The notes below the pieces were generated by a model. The model was not told where the DNA came from. It ran no database searches and saw only the letters and a program-made list of their open reading frames with translations. From an uncultured Pseudanabaenaceae cyanobacterium (GTDB taxonomy: Bacteria; Cyanobacteriota; Cyanobacteriia; PCC-9006; JAAUQQ01), in the NCBI GenBank assembly GCA_937949725.1, contig CALECT010000078.1, forward strand, positions 1-64,000: DNA of 64,000 nt, given 5' to 3'. A program made the position numbers and the translations under genes. This document shows, in pieces, positions 1-8,161 of this stretch (the first letter of the stretch is position 1; each line of letters begins with the position of its first letter).

Positions 1-207
1 AGCTTTCATATCACTTAGCTCCGCAAAATTTCTTCTAGGGCAGCTTCGTTCTAAATCAAGCCAGCTATAGAAAAATGGATGAATTTGGCTGAAAGCTGCA
101 TGGTTAAAGCAACTAGCATCCGGAGCATTGTTTTCGCTCTCCTCAGAGAAAACCCGTAAACTTTTTGTGGGTTTTCTGAATTCTTGCTTCGTTCGATAGG
201 ATTTTGA

Positions 208-720
208 CTACCGCAGAGAGCGATAGCCCTCAGGGCATATAAGAGTGGCTCCAACCAGTTGACCATTGCCTAAGATCAAATTATCTGGCTCGCTGGCTTC
301 GCACAGCAAGCTGTCGATTTGGTCGCTGCCTTGTAGAGAGACCACGCTGACCTGATTACGTAAGTTGCGGCTACGAGACCGCGCTTTGTGAGTTACAACT
401 CGCCCATTCTGGGAGGCTGCAATGCTGTACTCATAGCTTTTGGCAGTCTTTGATTTATCGCTAATTTCTAAGGATTCAGGGGACTGGGCAAAAGATTGAT
501 GCAATGTATAGTGCTGCTTCTGGGCTTGGGTCAGTGTTTGGAGATAACTGCGGCTTCTACGTTCTTGAGCTTTGGCCTGTTGGTGCTGCACGGTCGGGAC
601 TGAGACCGCAGCCACTCCTCCTAATATCGCTAATCCAATAAGCAGTTCCAACACTGTCATCCCGCTATTGCATGGTGTTTTGCGAGCTAAAGCAGAAGAT
701 TGCAGACGGACAGAAAGCAT
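208..720 (-). CDS. Type IV prepilin-like protein (minor pilin or pseudopilin)
   Basis: The 170-residue product has the class III prepilin signal: a basic leader ending in Gly at about residue 19, then MTVLELLIGLAILGGVAAVS, with Glu at mature position 5 followed by one long hydrophobic helix. Proteins with this N-terminus are cut and N-methylated by PilD and assemble into type IV pili or the related secretion pseudopilus at the inner membrane. The rest resembles the soluble head of minor pilins and has two Cys (in LLCEAS and LICPEG) that could form a disulfide. Which pilin it is cannot be told. It stands alone, with a palindrome and another minus-strand gene upstream. Confidence 0.85.
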   Translation of the reverse strand: MLSVRLQSSALARKTPCNSGMTVLELLIGLAILGGVAAVSVPTVQHQQAKAQERRSRSYLQTLTQAQKQHYTLHQSFAQSPESLEISDKSKTAKSYEYSIAASQNGRVVTHKARSRSRNLRNQVSVVSLQGSDQIDSLLCEASEPDNLILGNGQLVGATLICPEGYRSLR

Positions 721-938
721 AGTGGATTTGGTTAGGTGTGAGCGATGGCGCCATTCTCTCTGAGTCAGACCAATCCAGTATTGCTCAGAGAATAAAGCAC
801 ATCACTAGCTACGGAAGTAAAAAACGACACCAGAAACCTTTCCCAGGACTTTATCCAATACCGTATATTTATGTTGCAGGTATAAAAAAATCGGCTTTTT
901 GAAGCGTCTCTGTAACCATTAGGCAATTCTCACAGTTG

Positions 939-994
939 CAATCCATAGAGAAAGGCCAGATGCATCGATGCATCTGGCCTTTCTCTATGGATTG
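939..994. repeat. Perfect 56-bp palindrome with no spacer
   Basis: Arms 939-966 and 967-994 are exact reverse complements with no loop; the centre reads ATGCATCGATGCAT. It begins 35 bp past the stop of the minus-strand gene ending at 1029 and about 220 bp before the pilin start. It could act as a factor-independent terminator on either strand, but neither side has a T-tract, so cruciform formation or protein binding is equally possible. Confidence 0.9.
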
Positions 995-1028
995 AGGAAA
1001 CTAATGATTGAGCGCGAAGTTAGCTGGG

Positions 1029-1382
1029 CTAATGCGTCAAATCATTTTTGTCCGATTGAGGATCAGATTTAATCTCTTCAGATTTGACTTCTGGGTCATT
1101 CAATAGCGCTTCCAGGCGGTCCTTGGACCAAGAATCGATGGGATAGGAGAAAGCTACTATTTCAGAAAGTTTGATGAGCCACATGGCTCGTTCACACATA
1201 GAGCTTTCGTCGCTCTCGTCTACGTATAGGCAGAGAAGCTCGACAAATTCAGAATCGAGATGGACGGGGACACCGTGAAAGCTACTGTTAGCCAGGCGAA
1301 TACGGACTTCGGAGCCTTGTTGATGCGCTTCTTGAAGGCGTTGCAGAAGCATGTCAGAAATGCGAGCAGACTTTGATGGCAT
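1029..1382 (-). CDS. Conserved cyanobacterial hypothetical protein, possible Sm-like fold
   Basis: The 117-residue soluble protein is not one I can name. Residues about 24-78 alternate like a small beta barrel: a strand EVRIRLANSSFHGVPVHLDS, a strand EFVELLCLYVD, then MWLIKLSEIVAFSYP. The order (variable loop, then an IxxxEIVAFSY-like closing strand) recalls Sm/LSm proteins, which bind RNA; this is inference from pattern only. The C-terminus from about residue 95 is acidic and Lys/Ser-rich, probably disordered. Gene ends 35 bp before the 56-bp palindrome. Confidence 0.65.
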   Translation of the reverse strand: MPSKSARISDMLLQRLQEAHQQGSEVRIRLANSSFHGVPVHLDSEFVELLCLYVDESDESSMCERAMWLIKLSEIVAFSYPIDSWSKDRLEALLNDPEVKSEEIKSDPQSDKNDLTH

Positions 1383-2004
1383 GGCGATTGAAGGGCGTCT
1401 AGCTAGGTTTGCTCAATTGCGCAGAATGCTCAACAGAGGTGAGCACTGAGGGACGACATTTCTCAAGGGGTCGCAACGGTAGAGGTGAAAAAGTGATTTC
1501 AGCAATTCAAAAATTATTCGAAGGCTGGACAGAAACTACCGCTGCTCACGTCAGCCCCATAAAGGGACCATTTGGCTTTGCCCCACTAAGTACTCCTGGT
1601 AACCAGCCCCTGTAAGGAAAATGAGTTGCATTGTCATGGCCATGCCTCCAGGGATAATCGAAGAACTAGACTTGCTTTTGCCCATGCTAACGAATGAATT
1701 CAGCATTCTACGGCGGCTTAATCCATTGAGAAGGTTGAACTCCGACATTAAGGGTCGGAGTCAGAGGGAGCCTGAGGGAAGCAAATCTCACCTCTCTATG
1801 GTAGCTACTTCCCCAGGCCTATTGACAAAACTTAGACTAATGGGACTTAAGTCGCTGTATCAGATGAGGCTCAGGCGTCTGCCAAGTCGTTAAAGCTCAG
1901 TCTTTGGTTAAGCAGAGCGAAGAAAAGTATTACGACTGTAGTATATTCAATGAAGCTCTGAGTAATAGCGCAGATTTTCATTGTTTGTTCGAGGGGGAGA
2001 GGCC
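1383..2004. other. Intergenic region without a convincing gene
   Basis: Overlapping short reading frames occur on both strands, but none has a good ribosome-binding site or recognisable protein features. A small hairpin with TCCGAC/GTCGGA arms lies near 1741-1758. The last 30 bp hold the strong ribosome-binding site GGGGGAG (1993-1999) of the next gene. Confidence 0.4.
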
Positions 2005-2355
2005 ATGGTCACCACAGCAAAGCGCATCGCGACGACGGAAATGCAGGTGACGAGTATTCGGCTGGAGACTGATTTAAAGGAGCGCTTAAAAAACTTGTCA
2101 GGGAATCAAGGCTATCAAAGCTTGATTCGCGAAGTGCTCTGGGACTATGTGGAGCGTGAGGAGCGTGGGCAATCGAACCATCTATCTCTGGCAGATATTC
2201 GTTCAACGATGCAGGCGATCGCCCATCAAGCCGAATGCTGTGCCATTACAGGCAAGGAAATTAGGCCCAATGATCCCATGCTCCTTGGTCTAACGCTTTC
2301 AGGGCAGTTTGTTCCTTTAAGTCAGTCCGTTTTGCCTAGCCCAGAGGCGAATTAG
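2005..2355 (+). CDS. Ribbon-helix-helix (CopG/MetJ-like) putative DNA-binding protein
   Basis: The 116-residue product starts MVTTAKRIATTEMQV at the ATG with GGGGGAG 5 bp upstream; an in-frame TTG at 1981 is less likely. Residues about 12-50 read as a ribbon-helix-helix unit: strand MQVTSIRLETDL, helix LKERLKNLSG, turn NQGYQS, helix LIREVLWDYVEREE. Such proteins bind operators as dimers and often act as antitoxins or local repressors. The C-terminal half (QAECCAITGKEIRPND) has a Cys pair and no family I recognise. The next gene starts 5 bp after the stop, so they are probably cotranscribed. No toxin partner is visible. Confidence 0.7.
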   Translation: MVTTAKRIATTEMQVTSIRLETDLKERLKNLSGNQGYQSLIREVLWDYVEREERGQSNHLSLADIRSTMQAIAHQAECCAITGKEIRPNDPMLLGLTLSGQFVPLSQSVLPSPEAN

Positions 2356-2360
2356 AGTTC

Positions 2361-2843
2361 ATGAGACGATTTGAATATTCCTCCATCATCAACGCCACGG
2401 TAGAAACCGTTTGGGAGTTCCATGCTCGTCCCGATGTGTTGCAGATTTTGGCCGCGCCCTGGCAACCGGTGGAGATTGTTCGACGGGAAGGGGGCTTAGG
2501 AATTGGGGCAGAGTCGGAGTTTCGCTTGTGGTTGGGGCTATTGCCAATAACTTGGCTATCGCGCCATGTGGAATGTGAGCCGCCGCTTCTATTTGCAGAT
2601 GAACAGGTGCAGGGGCCAATGGAATTTTGGTTGCATCGTCATCGGTTTGAAGCTGTTGGGCAGGGGGATGGCGATCGCCAAATGCGGCTCACGGATGCAA
2701 TTGAGTATGAGTTGCCCGCCGGGGAAGCCACGGAGCCATTACTGGAAGGCTGGATCGCTTCTCGGCTGGGAGATATGTTTGCCTATCGCCATCGGGTGAC
2801 GAAGTTGGCTTGTGAACCGCTGAAGTCAACGGCTAGTTTGTAG
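2361..2843 (+). CDS. SRPBCC (START/Bet v1-like) family protein
   Basis: The 160-residue product begins MRRFEYSSIINATVETVWEFHARPDVL, the characteristic first strand and helix of SRPBCC ligand-binding domains, with the later patterns LLPITWLSRHVECEP and a long C-terminal helix GWIASRLGDMFAYRHRV. Members hold hydrophobic ligands in a deep cavity; the ligand here cannot be predicted. It lies 5 bp behind the ribbon-helix-helix gene and likely shares its transcript. Length is typical for a single-domain member. Confidence 0.8.
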   Translation: MRRFEYSSIINATVETVWEFHARPDVLQILAAPWQPVEIVRREGGLGIGAESEFRLWLGLLPITWLSRHVECEPPLLFADEQVQGPMEFWLHRHRFEAVGQGDGDRQMRLTDAIEYELPAGEATEPLLEGWIASRLGDMFAYRHRVTKLACEPLKSTASL

Positions 2844-2876
2844 TTCGATGGCGATTTTGAGCAGATGCAATTCTGT

Positions 2877-3533
2877 TCAGGGGCGGTATTGAGCATTGAG
2901 TTGCTGGCTGCGAATGTCAGTGAGACGAGTTAGGCAAGGGTTGTTTGTGATCGCCTCGGTTTTCTGAACCATAGTTTCGAAGATGCAATGGCGATCGCGG
3001 TAGTCAATCCAGGCGAGCTGTGCATCAATCACTAGCTCTCGCTCTCTTGGCGACACATCATTGAGTAATGCTTGGTAGCTGCGGTTGAGTTGGCGATCGG
3101 CATAAGCGTAGGTCAGGTCAAAGCCTTGCAAACGATTGGGCAGTTCGGCCATGCGGTTCTCGGTCAGCTCGGTCATGCAACGAGCATGGATAAAGGGCTG
3201 AATACTCCCCCCTTCGTAGCGGCTAGCACGAGCTTTGCAGTCGGCATCGCGAAAGGCAATCCAGGCCAAGGAGCTATCTGTGAGGCGTTCCTGCTCCGTC
3301 AAGGACAGGCTACGTTTGAATGGCTTATAAATCTGATTAAGTTCGGCATCACGCTCCCAATATTCTTGGGCAGCGCAGTAGTTCATTTGCTGCTGGGGCA
3401 ATTCCCCCTCGCAGTTGGCAGAGCTGTCAGCTGGGAACTGAGCCAAGGCAGATTGTGAAGGCTGGATTGCCAGGACTAGCAGAGCAGCGGTTAATAGTTC
3501 GGAAATGACGGAAGCGCTATGTGACGAAGCCAT
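2877..3533 (-). CDS. Exported protein with two DUF1311 (LprI-like) domains
   Basis: The ATG at 3533 gives a 218-residue protein starting MASSHSASVISELLTAALLV, a plausible signal peptide ending near SALAQ; longer in-frame extension lacks such a signal. Two copies of the DUF1311 pattern follow: CAAQEYWERDAELNQIYK...LAWIAFRDADCKA, and YADRQLNRSYQALL...LAWIDYRDRHC, each with a paired Trp and Cys framework. DUF1311 proteins such as LprI inhibit lysozyme or bind in the periplasm; the role here is unknown. A 9-bp inverted repeat (3552-3560/3570-3578) lies just upstream and may fold in the leader. Confidence 0.75.
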   Translation of the reverse strand: MASSHSASVISELLTAALLVLAIQPSQSALAQFPADSSANCEGELPQQQMNYCAAQEYWERDAELNQIYKPFKRSLSLTEQERLTDSSLAWIAFRDADCKARASRYEGGSIQPFIHARCMTELTENRMAELPNRLQGFDLTYAYADRQLNRSYQALLNDVSPRERELVIDAQLAWIDYRDRHCIFETMVQKTEAITNNPCLTRLTDIRSQQLNAQYRP

Positions 3534-3632
3534 ATCGGTAGTCCTGGCGTTTGGCTGAATTGATGGGGGATTCAGCCAAGGCCTCGAAAATTCCGCAATT
3601 TCTCGGACAGGTGTTGCATTTTTTGAGAACAA

Positions 3633-3663
3633 GAAAAAAGGCCATGATGTGAATCATGACCTT
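3633..3663 (-). terminator. Intrinsic terminator of ilvD
   Basis: On the minus strand AAGGTCATGAT / ATCATGGCCTT pair around a short loop (one G-T wobble) and are followed by TTTTTTCTT. It lies 44 bp past the ilvD stop. Confidence 0.85.
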
Positions 3664-3706
3664 CTTCTAAAAGCTCTTATTTAATTCTTGTGCCTTCGCT
3701 TGATGG

Positions 3707-5392
3707 CTAGCCCAAGTTCAAGTCGGTAACAGCACCAAGGCTGCTGGAAGAAACCAACTTGGCATATTTTGCCAAGACGCCACGCTTATAGCGAGGCTCA
3801 GGGGCAGTCCAAGCCGCTTTGCGCTGGGCTAGTTCTGCATCATCAACATTGAGCTGAAGCAAACGATTTGGCGCATCAATGGTGATACTGTCGCCTTCCT
3901 TCACCAGGCCAATAGTGCCGCCTACAAAAGCCTCGGGGGCAACGTGGCCCACAACCATACCGTAGGTGCCACCGGAGAAACGACCATCGGTGATCAAGCC
4001 AACGGAGTCACCCAGGCCAGCACCAATAATGGCCGAAGTCGGCGCTAACATTTCTCGCATTCCAGGCCCGCCTTTGGGCCCTTCATAGCGGATGACAAGA
4101 ATGTCGCCTGCAACAATTTTGTTGTCGAGGATGGCTCGCAGACATTCTTCCTCGGATTCAAACACGCGGGCCGGGCCAGTGATGACGGGATTTTTGACGC
4201 CGGAAATCTTGGCGACGGACCCTTCACTGGCCAAGTTGCCTTTGAGAATTGCCAGGTGTCCCTGCTTGTAAAGAGGGTTATCCCACTGGCGAATCACATT
4301 TTGGTCTGCGCGAGGCTGATCGGGAATATCAGCCAAGGATTCTGCGATGGTTTTGCCTGTGATGGTCATGGCATCGCCGTGGAGCAGGCCCTGGTTTAGC
4401 AAGACTTTCATGACCTGAGGAATGCCCCCAGCCTTGTGCAGGTCCGTGGCAACGTACTGGCCACTGGGCTTGAGGTCGCAGATGACGGGGACGCGACCGC
4501 GAATGGTCTCAAAGTCATCAATGGTGAGGGGAACGCCGATCGCATTGGAAATCGCCAGCAAATGCAAGACGGAATTCGTCGAGCCACCCACCGCCATGAT
4601 CACGGTAATGGCATTTTCAAAGGCCTGCCGCGTCATGATCTGCTTGGGCAGGAGCTGGCTCCGAATCGCTTCGACCAAGACCTTGGCAGATTCAGCAGCA
4701 CTATCGGCTTTTTCTTCATCCTCAGCTGCCATGGTGGAAGAGTAGGGCAGGCTCATGCCCATGGCTTCGAAGGCGGAGGACATGGTGTTGGCAGTGAACA
4801 TGCCGCCACAGGAACCCGCACCAGGACAGGCCTTCTTTTCAATCGCGGTCAGTTCTGCTTCGTCGATTTTGCCAGAGCTGAACTGGCCTACCGCCTCGAA
4901 TGAGCTAACTACAGTGAGGTCTTCGCCGTTGTGGTGGCCAGGCTTGATCGTGCCGCCATACACAAAGATGGAGGGGATATTCATGCGGGCGATCGCCAAC
5001 AATGCCCCCGGCATGTTCTTATCACAGCCACCAATGGCCAAAACCGCATCCAGGCTCTGACCCTGGCAAACCGTCTCAATGGAATCGGCAATCACATCAC
5101 GGGAAACGAGGGAGTACTTCATCCCCTCCGTCCCCATAGAAATACCATCGCTGATGGTGATGGTGCCGAACATTTGAGGCATGGCACCGGCATCACGCAG
5201 CCCGGTTTCAGCTCTATCGGCCAGGGTGCCAATGCCCATGTTGCAGGGCGTAATCGTACTAAAGCCATTGGCCAGGCCCACAATGGGCTTGCTGAAGTCG
5301 CCATCGCCAAAGCCCACAGCCCGGAGCATAGCGCGGTTAGGCGATCGCTGGACCCCAGCGGTGATGGCTTGACTTCTGCGGTTATCTGACAT
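3707..5392 (-). CDS. ilvD: Dihydroxy-acid dehydratase
   Basis: IlvD dehydrates 2,3-dihydroxy-isovalerate and 2,3-dihydroxy-3-methylvalerate in valine, isoleucine and leucine synthesis in the cytosol. The 561-residue length is standard. Visible signatures are Cys50, Cys123 in GGCDKNMPG and Cys195 in [12 protein letters not shown], the expected Fe-S ligands, plus the C-terminal [14 protein letters not shown] block. The start at 5392 ([13 protein letters not shown]) follows AGGAAA by about 6 bp and gives the family length, so I prefer it to an upstream in-frame start at 5425. Single gene with its own terminator. Confidence 0.97.
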   Translation of the reverse strand: MSDNRRSQAITAGVQRSPNRAMLRAVGFGDGDFSKPIVGLANGFSTITPCNMGIGTLADRAETGLRDAGAMPQMFGTITISDGISMGTEGMKYSLVSRDVIADSIETVCQGQSLDAVLAIGGCDKNMPGALLAIARMNIPSIFVYGGTIKPGHHNGEDLTVVSSFEAVGQFSSGKIDEAELTAIEKKACPGAGSCGGMFTANTMSSAFEAMGMSLPYSSTMAAEDEEKADSAAESAKVLVEAIRSQLLPKQIMTRQAFENAITVIMAVGGSTNSVLHLLAISNAIGVPLTIDDFETIRGRVPVICDLKPSGQYVATDLHKAGGIPQVMKVLLNQGLLHGDAMTITGKTIAESLADIPDQPRADQNVIRQWDNPLYKQGHLAILKGNLASEGSVAKISGVKNPVITGPARVFESEEECLRAILDNKIVAGDILVIRYEGPKGGPGMREMLAPTSAIIGAGLGDSVGLITDGRFSGGTYGMVVGHVAPEAFVGGTIGLVKEGDSITIDAPNRLLQLNVDDAELAQRKAAWTAPEPRYKRGVLAKYAKLVSSSSLGAVTDLNLG

Positions 5393-5569
5393 TTCGTTTC
5401 CTGTGCTCAGCCTGTGCACATCCAAAAGAGCGGGCTCATCAAATCAGAAGCGACTGATTCATGGCTCCTTTGAGACAGGCCTTTTAATGAATTACTTCTA
5501 GATTTTCCCAGAAATGGGGATGCATCCAAAGGGGAAGATTTGAAACTGTTACGACCTACTCCAATAACG

Positions 5570-5607
5570 ACAGACCCCGAAACAATCCACATTGATTCGG
5601 GGTCTGT
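5570..5607 (-). terminator. Hairpin downstream of the 5637-6050 gene
   Basis: Perfect 12-bp arms (5570-5581, 5596-5607; ACAGACCCCGAA and its complement) enclose a 14-nt loop. It lies 30 bp past the minus-strand stop, between that gene and ilvD. No T-tract follows, so termination is likely but not certain. Confidence 0.65.
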
Positions 5608-5636
5608 AAGAACAGTTGAATTTTAAAAGTAGAGCC

Positions 5637-6050
5637 CTAATTCAGGGAAGCGGCATGGGCATCGGCGTTGCCATCAGCAGCACCATTACTATTGGCAGAC
5701 GTCTCAACGTCAGTATCACTCAGCTGCTGCCTGGCATCGTCGATTGCAATGTTGAGCTGGGCAATTTTATTTTCAAGATTGCGTCGAGCTTCTTCAATGC
5801 GAGCCTCCGGTGCAACCGGGTGCGTCTCCACCGGGGTGCGGACCCAGCGACGAACAGCATGGCCATTGCCGTTGGCACGGCTCTCTAGCTCACGGCTGGT
5901 TGCCCGAACTTTACTAATGCCATTGCGCAGGGCGCGGCGAGCGGCGCTGGCCTGACGGCGGCTCAAAGACGCCCCGACAATTCCACCCAAGAGTCCACCC
6001 AGGACCGCTCCGGTAATAAATCCCCCTGCAAAATTGTCGCGGTCGCTCAT
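5637..6050 (-). CDS. Small glycine-zipper membrane protein, YtxH-like
   Basis: The 137-residue product starts MSDRDNFAGG and has one hydrophobic stretch, FITGAVLGGLLGGIVGASL (about residues 11-29), with glycines spaced as in a glycine zipper, followed by SRRQASAARRALRNGISKVRA. This topology resembles YtxH-type general stress proteins and related cyanobacterial hypothetical proteins. A coiled-coil-like segment (ARIEEARRNLENKIAQLNIAIDDARQQL) sits near residues 82-110, and the tail is Asn/Ala/Asp-rich. Function unknown. Confidence 0.7.
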   Translation of the reverse strand: MSDRDNFAGGFITGAVLGGLLGGIVGASLSRRQASAARRALRNGISKVRATSRELESRANGNGHAVRRWVRTPVETHPVAPEARIEEARRNLENKIAQLNIAIDDARQQLSDTDVETSANSNGAADGNADAHAASLN

Positions 6051-6235
6051 GATTTGATTCCGCTAGATGCTGTTTAACGTTTGAGAATGCGATGTCGCCA
6101 GGACGCTATCCAAGCGATCCCCACATTTAGTTTATCCCCCGAAGGGAATTGACTCGTGGGCTCGCTACGTTTGTTTGCGTTTGACTGATTTACAACGTGT
6201 TTGAAAACGTTTTCAGCGACGGGCTTGGCAGAGAC

Positions 6236-6886
6236 CTAAGTGCCAAAGCTGCGATCGCCCGCATCCCCCAAACCTGGAACGATGTAGCCGTTCTGGTTCA
6301 AGCCTTCATCAATAGTGGCGGAATAGACCGTCAGCTCAGGATAGTTAGTGCTGAGAGCCTGGAGCGCTGGAGGAGCTGCCACCACCGCAACAATGCGCAT
6401 CATATTGGGATCCGCACCACGTTTAACCAACTCATCCACTGCAGCGGACATTGTTCCTCCGGTCGCCAGCATGGGGTCCAGAATCAGAATGCGAGCTCTG
6501 GGGTCGAGGCGATCGGGCAATTTATTCAAATAAAAGGAGGGTTGCAGCGTTTCCTCATCCCGAACAATGCCGAGATGATAGACCGAGGCTAGGGGCAGCA
6601 AGGTTTGGGCACCATCCAGCAGCGCCAGCCCAGCCCGAAGAATGGGAACCACTACGACGGGAACCTCTGGGTCAATAAGGGTCGCGGGGCACTCAGCCAA
6701 TGGGGTCTGCACCTGGGTTTCCAGGGTGGGCAGCCATTCTCGGGTGGCTTCGTAGGTGAGCCAGCGACCCAACTCCGTCATTGCCGTCTTAAATAATGCG
6801 CAGGGCGTAGTGGCATCACGGGAAACGGCTAGCCAATGGCGAATTAAGGGATGGGGCGGAACGTAAACGCGCAGCTGTAGTGCCAT
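6236..6886 (-). CDS. upp: Uracil phosphoribosyltransferase
   Basis: Upp converts uracil and PRPP to UMP in pyrimidine salvage. The 216-residue protein carries the type I phosphoribosyltransferase PRPP loop ILDPMLATGGTM, the VVVPILRAGLALLDG segment that precedes the catalytic flap, and the C-terminal IVPGLGDAGDRSFGT signature of the uracil-binding region. Length matches the family. It appears monocistronic. Confidence 0.95.
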   Translation of the reverse strand: MALQLRVYVPPHPLIRHWLAVSRDATTPCALFKTAMTELGRWLTYEATREWLPTLETQVQTPLAECPATLIDPEVPVVVVPILRAGLALLDGAQTLLPLASVYHLGIVRDEETLQPSFYLNKLPDRLDPRARILILDPMLATGGTMSAAVDELVKRGADPNMMRIVAVVAAPPALQALSTNYPELTVYSATIDEGLNQNGYIVPGLGDAGDRSFGT

Positions 6887-7249
6887 AACTTAAGCCGAGA
6901 CTGGACCGTGAAAAATTCTTGTCCATCATACATAAGAGGATGTGTGAAAAGTGCCTTTGCCTAGGGCTGGTTCTTGGAGTTTGGTCAAAAGCCCCTTGAA
7001 CGATGGTGATGAATCAGGATTTTTCGAAGCCATCTTGCGGTCTGGCAGATTTTTCAGGCCTTTTCTTGCAGCCGCTTCACCTCAGGACCGAGAGAATCGG
7101 AAATCAGCCATTGCACCGCTTTCCCATTTTTAGAGTAGGTCCGCGAGTTAGAGCTGAATCCATATTCAGTCCTGCCCTGAACCTGTGAAACCATTACCCT
7201 AGAGAGGTGATGAGTACATCCTGCGAAATTATCCCCAGCGAGGCATTTT
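6887..7249. other. Intergenic region between divergent genes
   Basis: Divergent promoter space for upp (minus) and the small gene at 7250 (plus). I see no RNA gene or repeat; short overlapping frames at 6951-7188 lack support. The ribosome-binding site GAGG before the 7250 start is the only clear signal. Confidence 0.4.
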
Positions 7250-7462
7250 ATGAATAGTCAAGAGCTTGGGCAATACATCACCGCGACGAATGGAATGAGC
7301 AAGCCTTGGTTGCTGGTGCAGCTGCGGTTGAAGAAGCTTGAAGAGCGGCGAGACGAGCTAGATTCTAGTGAGTATTTGCAGCAGCTCGCAGATATCCACC
7401 AGGACATGATGAAACTGGGTGAATGGTGGAAGGGTCAGGAGAAAGAGGTTTTTGGGTCATGA
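7250..7462 (+). CDS. Small conserved hypothetical protein
   Basis: The 70-residue soluble protein starts MNSQELGQYITATNGMSKP with GAGG 7 bp upstream. It is mostly helical and charged (LRLKKLEERRDELDSSEYLQQLADIHQDMMKLGEWW). No family recognised. Its stop codon overlaps the next start (ATGA at 7459-7462), so translation of the following membrane protein is probably coupled to it, and it forms the head of a three-gene unit that ends in an ABC-ATPase-like gene. Confidence 0.7.
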   Translation: MNSQELGQYITATNGMSKPWLLVQLRLKKLEERRDELDSSEYLQQLADIHQDMMKLGEWWKGQEKEVFGS

Positions 7463-8121
7463 GCGCAAATTTGGAAAGCAAAGCTCTTGTGACTGAGAGA
7501 ACGGCAGCGCTAAATCCAGAAGGCTTTGGGGAGGAGCGATCGCCCAAAACGCCTTCGACTGAACCAATGACAGATCCAAAGATCTTTCGTATCTCTCCCC
7601 TGATTCGCATTACTTTGCTGTCTTTATACGGTGCATTGACCCTGCCACTGCCGTTTTTAGCTGAGGTTACCCAGGCGTCAGTTTCTCCAGCATTGCTCAG
7701 CGCAGGACTGGTAATTGGGACTGTTATTTTGTATGGCGCTTTGAGTGAGCGGGTGATTCTGGATGAAACAGGGATTGAGGTCACCTATCCAGCCTGGGCA
7801 AAGCTGATTTGGCGTAGGGGTTGGTCTTTGCCTTGGGCTGAGGTCAAGAGCCTCAAGCCTCGCTCTACTGGCCAAGGTGGGCTGGTCTATTACTTCCTCA
7901 CGGAGGCAGGTGACCAGGCCTATTTATTGCCCATGCGGGTCGCTGGCTTTGGTGCCTTAGTGCGGGAGGTTCAAGCCAAAACTGATATCGATACAACAGA
8001 TGTCAAACCGCTAGCTCAGCCCTGGATGTATATGATTCTGCTGGGTTTTACGCTGCTGCTTCTACTCATCGATAGTTGGGGGCTGGCAATGGTGTTTTCC
8101 GGGCAGCTTCCGGTGACCTAA
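7459..8121 (+). CDS. Integral membrane protein, partner of the following ABC-like ATPase
   Basis: The 220-residue product starts MSANLESKALVTERT at an ATGA overlap with the preceding gene. Hydrophobic segments lie near residues 48-68 (LIRITLLSLYGALTLPLPFLA), 76-96 (ALLSAGLVIGTVILYGALS) and 195-214 (YMILLGFTLLLLLIDSWGL). Between them is a soluble loop, RVILDETGIEVTYPAWAK...LPWAEVKSLKP, with the strand pattern of PH-like YdjC/YcxB-type membrane proteins. It is not a typical ABC permease (too few helices). Function unknown. Confidence 0.7.
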   Translation: MSANLESKALVTERTAALNPEGFGEERSPKTPSTEPMTDPKIFRISPLIRITLLSLYGALTLPLPFLAEVTQASVSPALLSAGLVIGTVILYGALSERVILDETGIEVTYPAWAKLIWRRGWSLPWAEVKSLKPRSTGQGGLVYYFLTEAGDQAYLLPMRVAGFGALVREVQAKTDIDTTDVKPLAQPWMYMILLGFTLLLLLIDSWGLAMVFSGQLPVT

Positions 8122-8161
8122 GCTCCTGCCCAATGACATCGAAAATTCTGCTTTTCTGCCT

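Noticed and set aside
1409..1893. Short open frames on both strands between the 1029 and 2005 genes
   Set aside because: They overlap each other, lack ribosome-binding sites and have no recognisable protein features.
4436..5389. Long plus-strand frames opposite ilvD
   Set aside because: Shadows of the ilvD coding sequence; composition is that of antisense frames.
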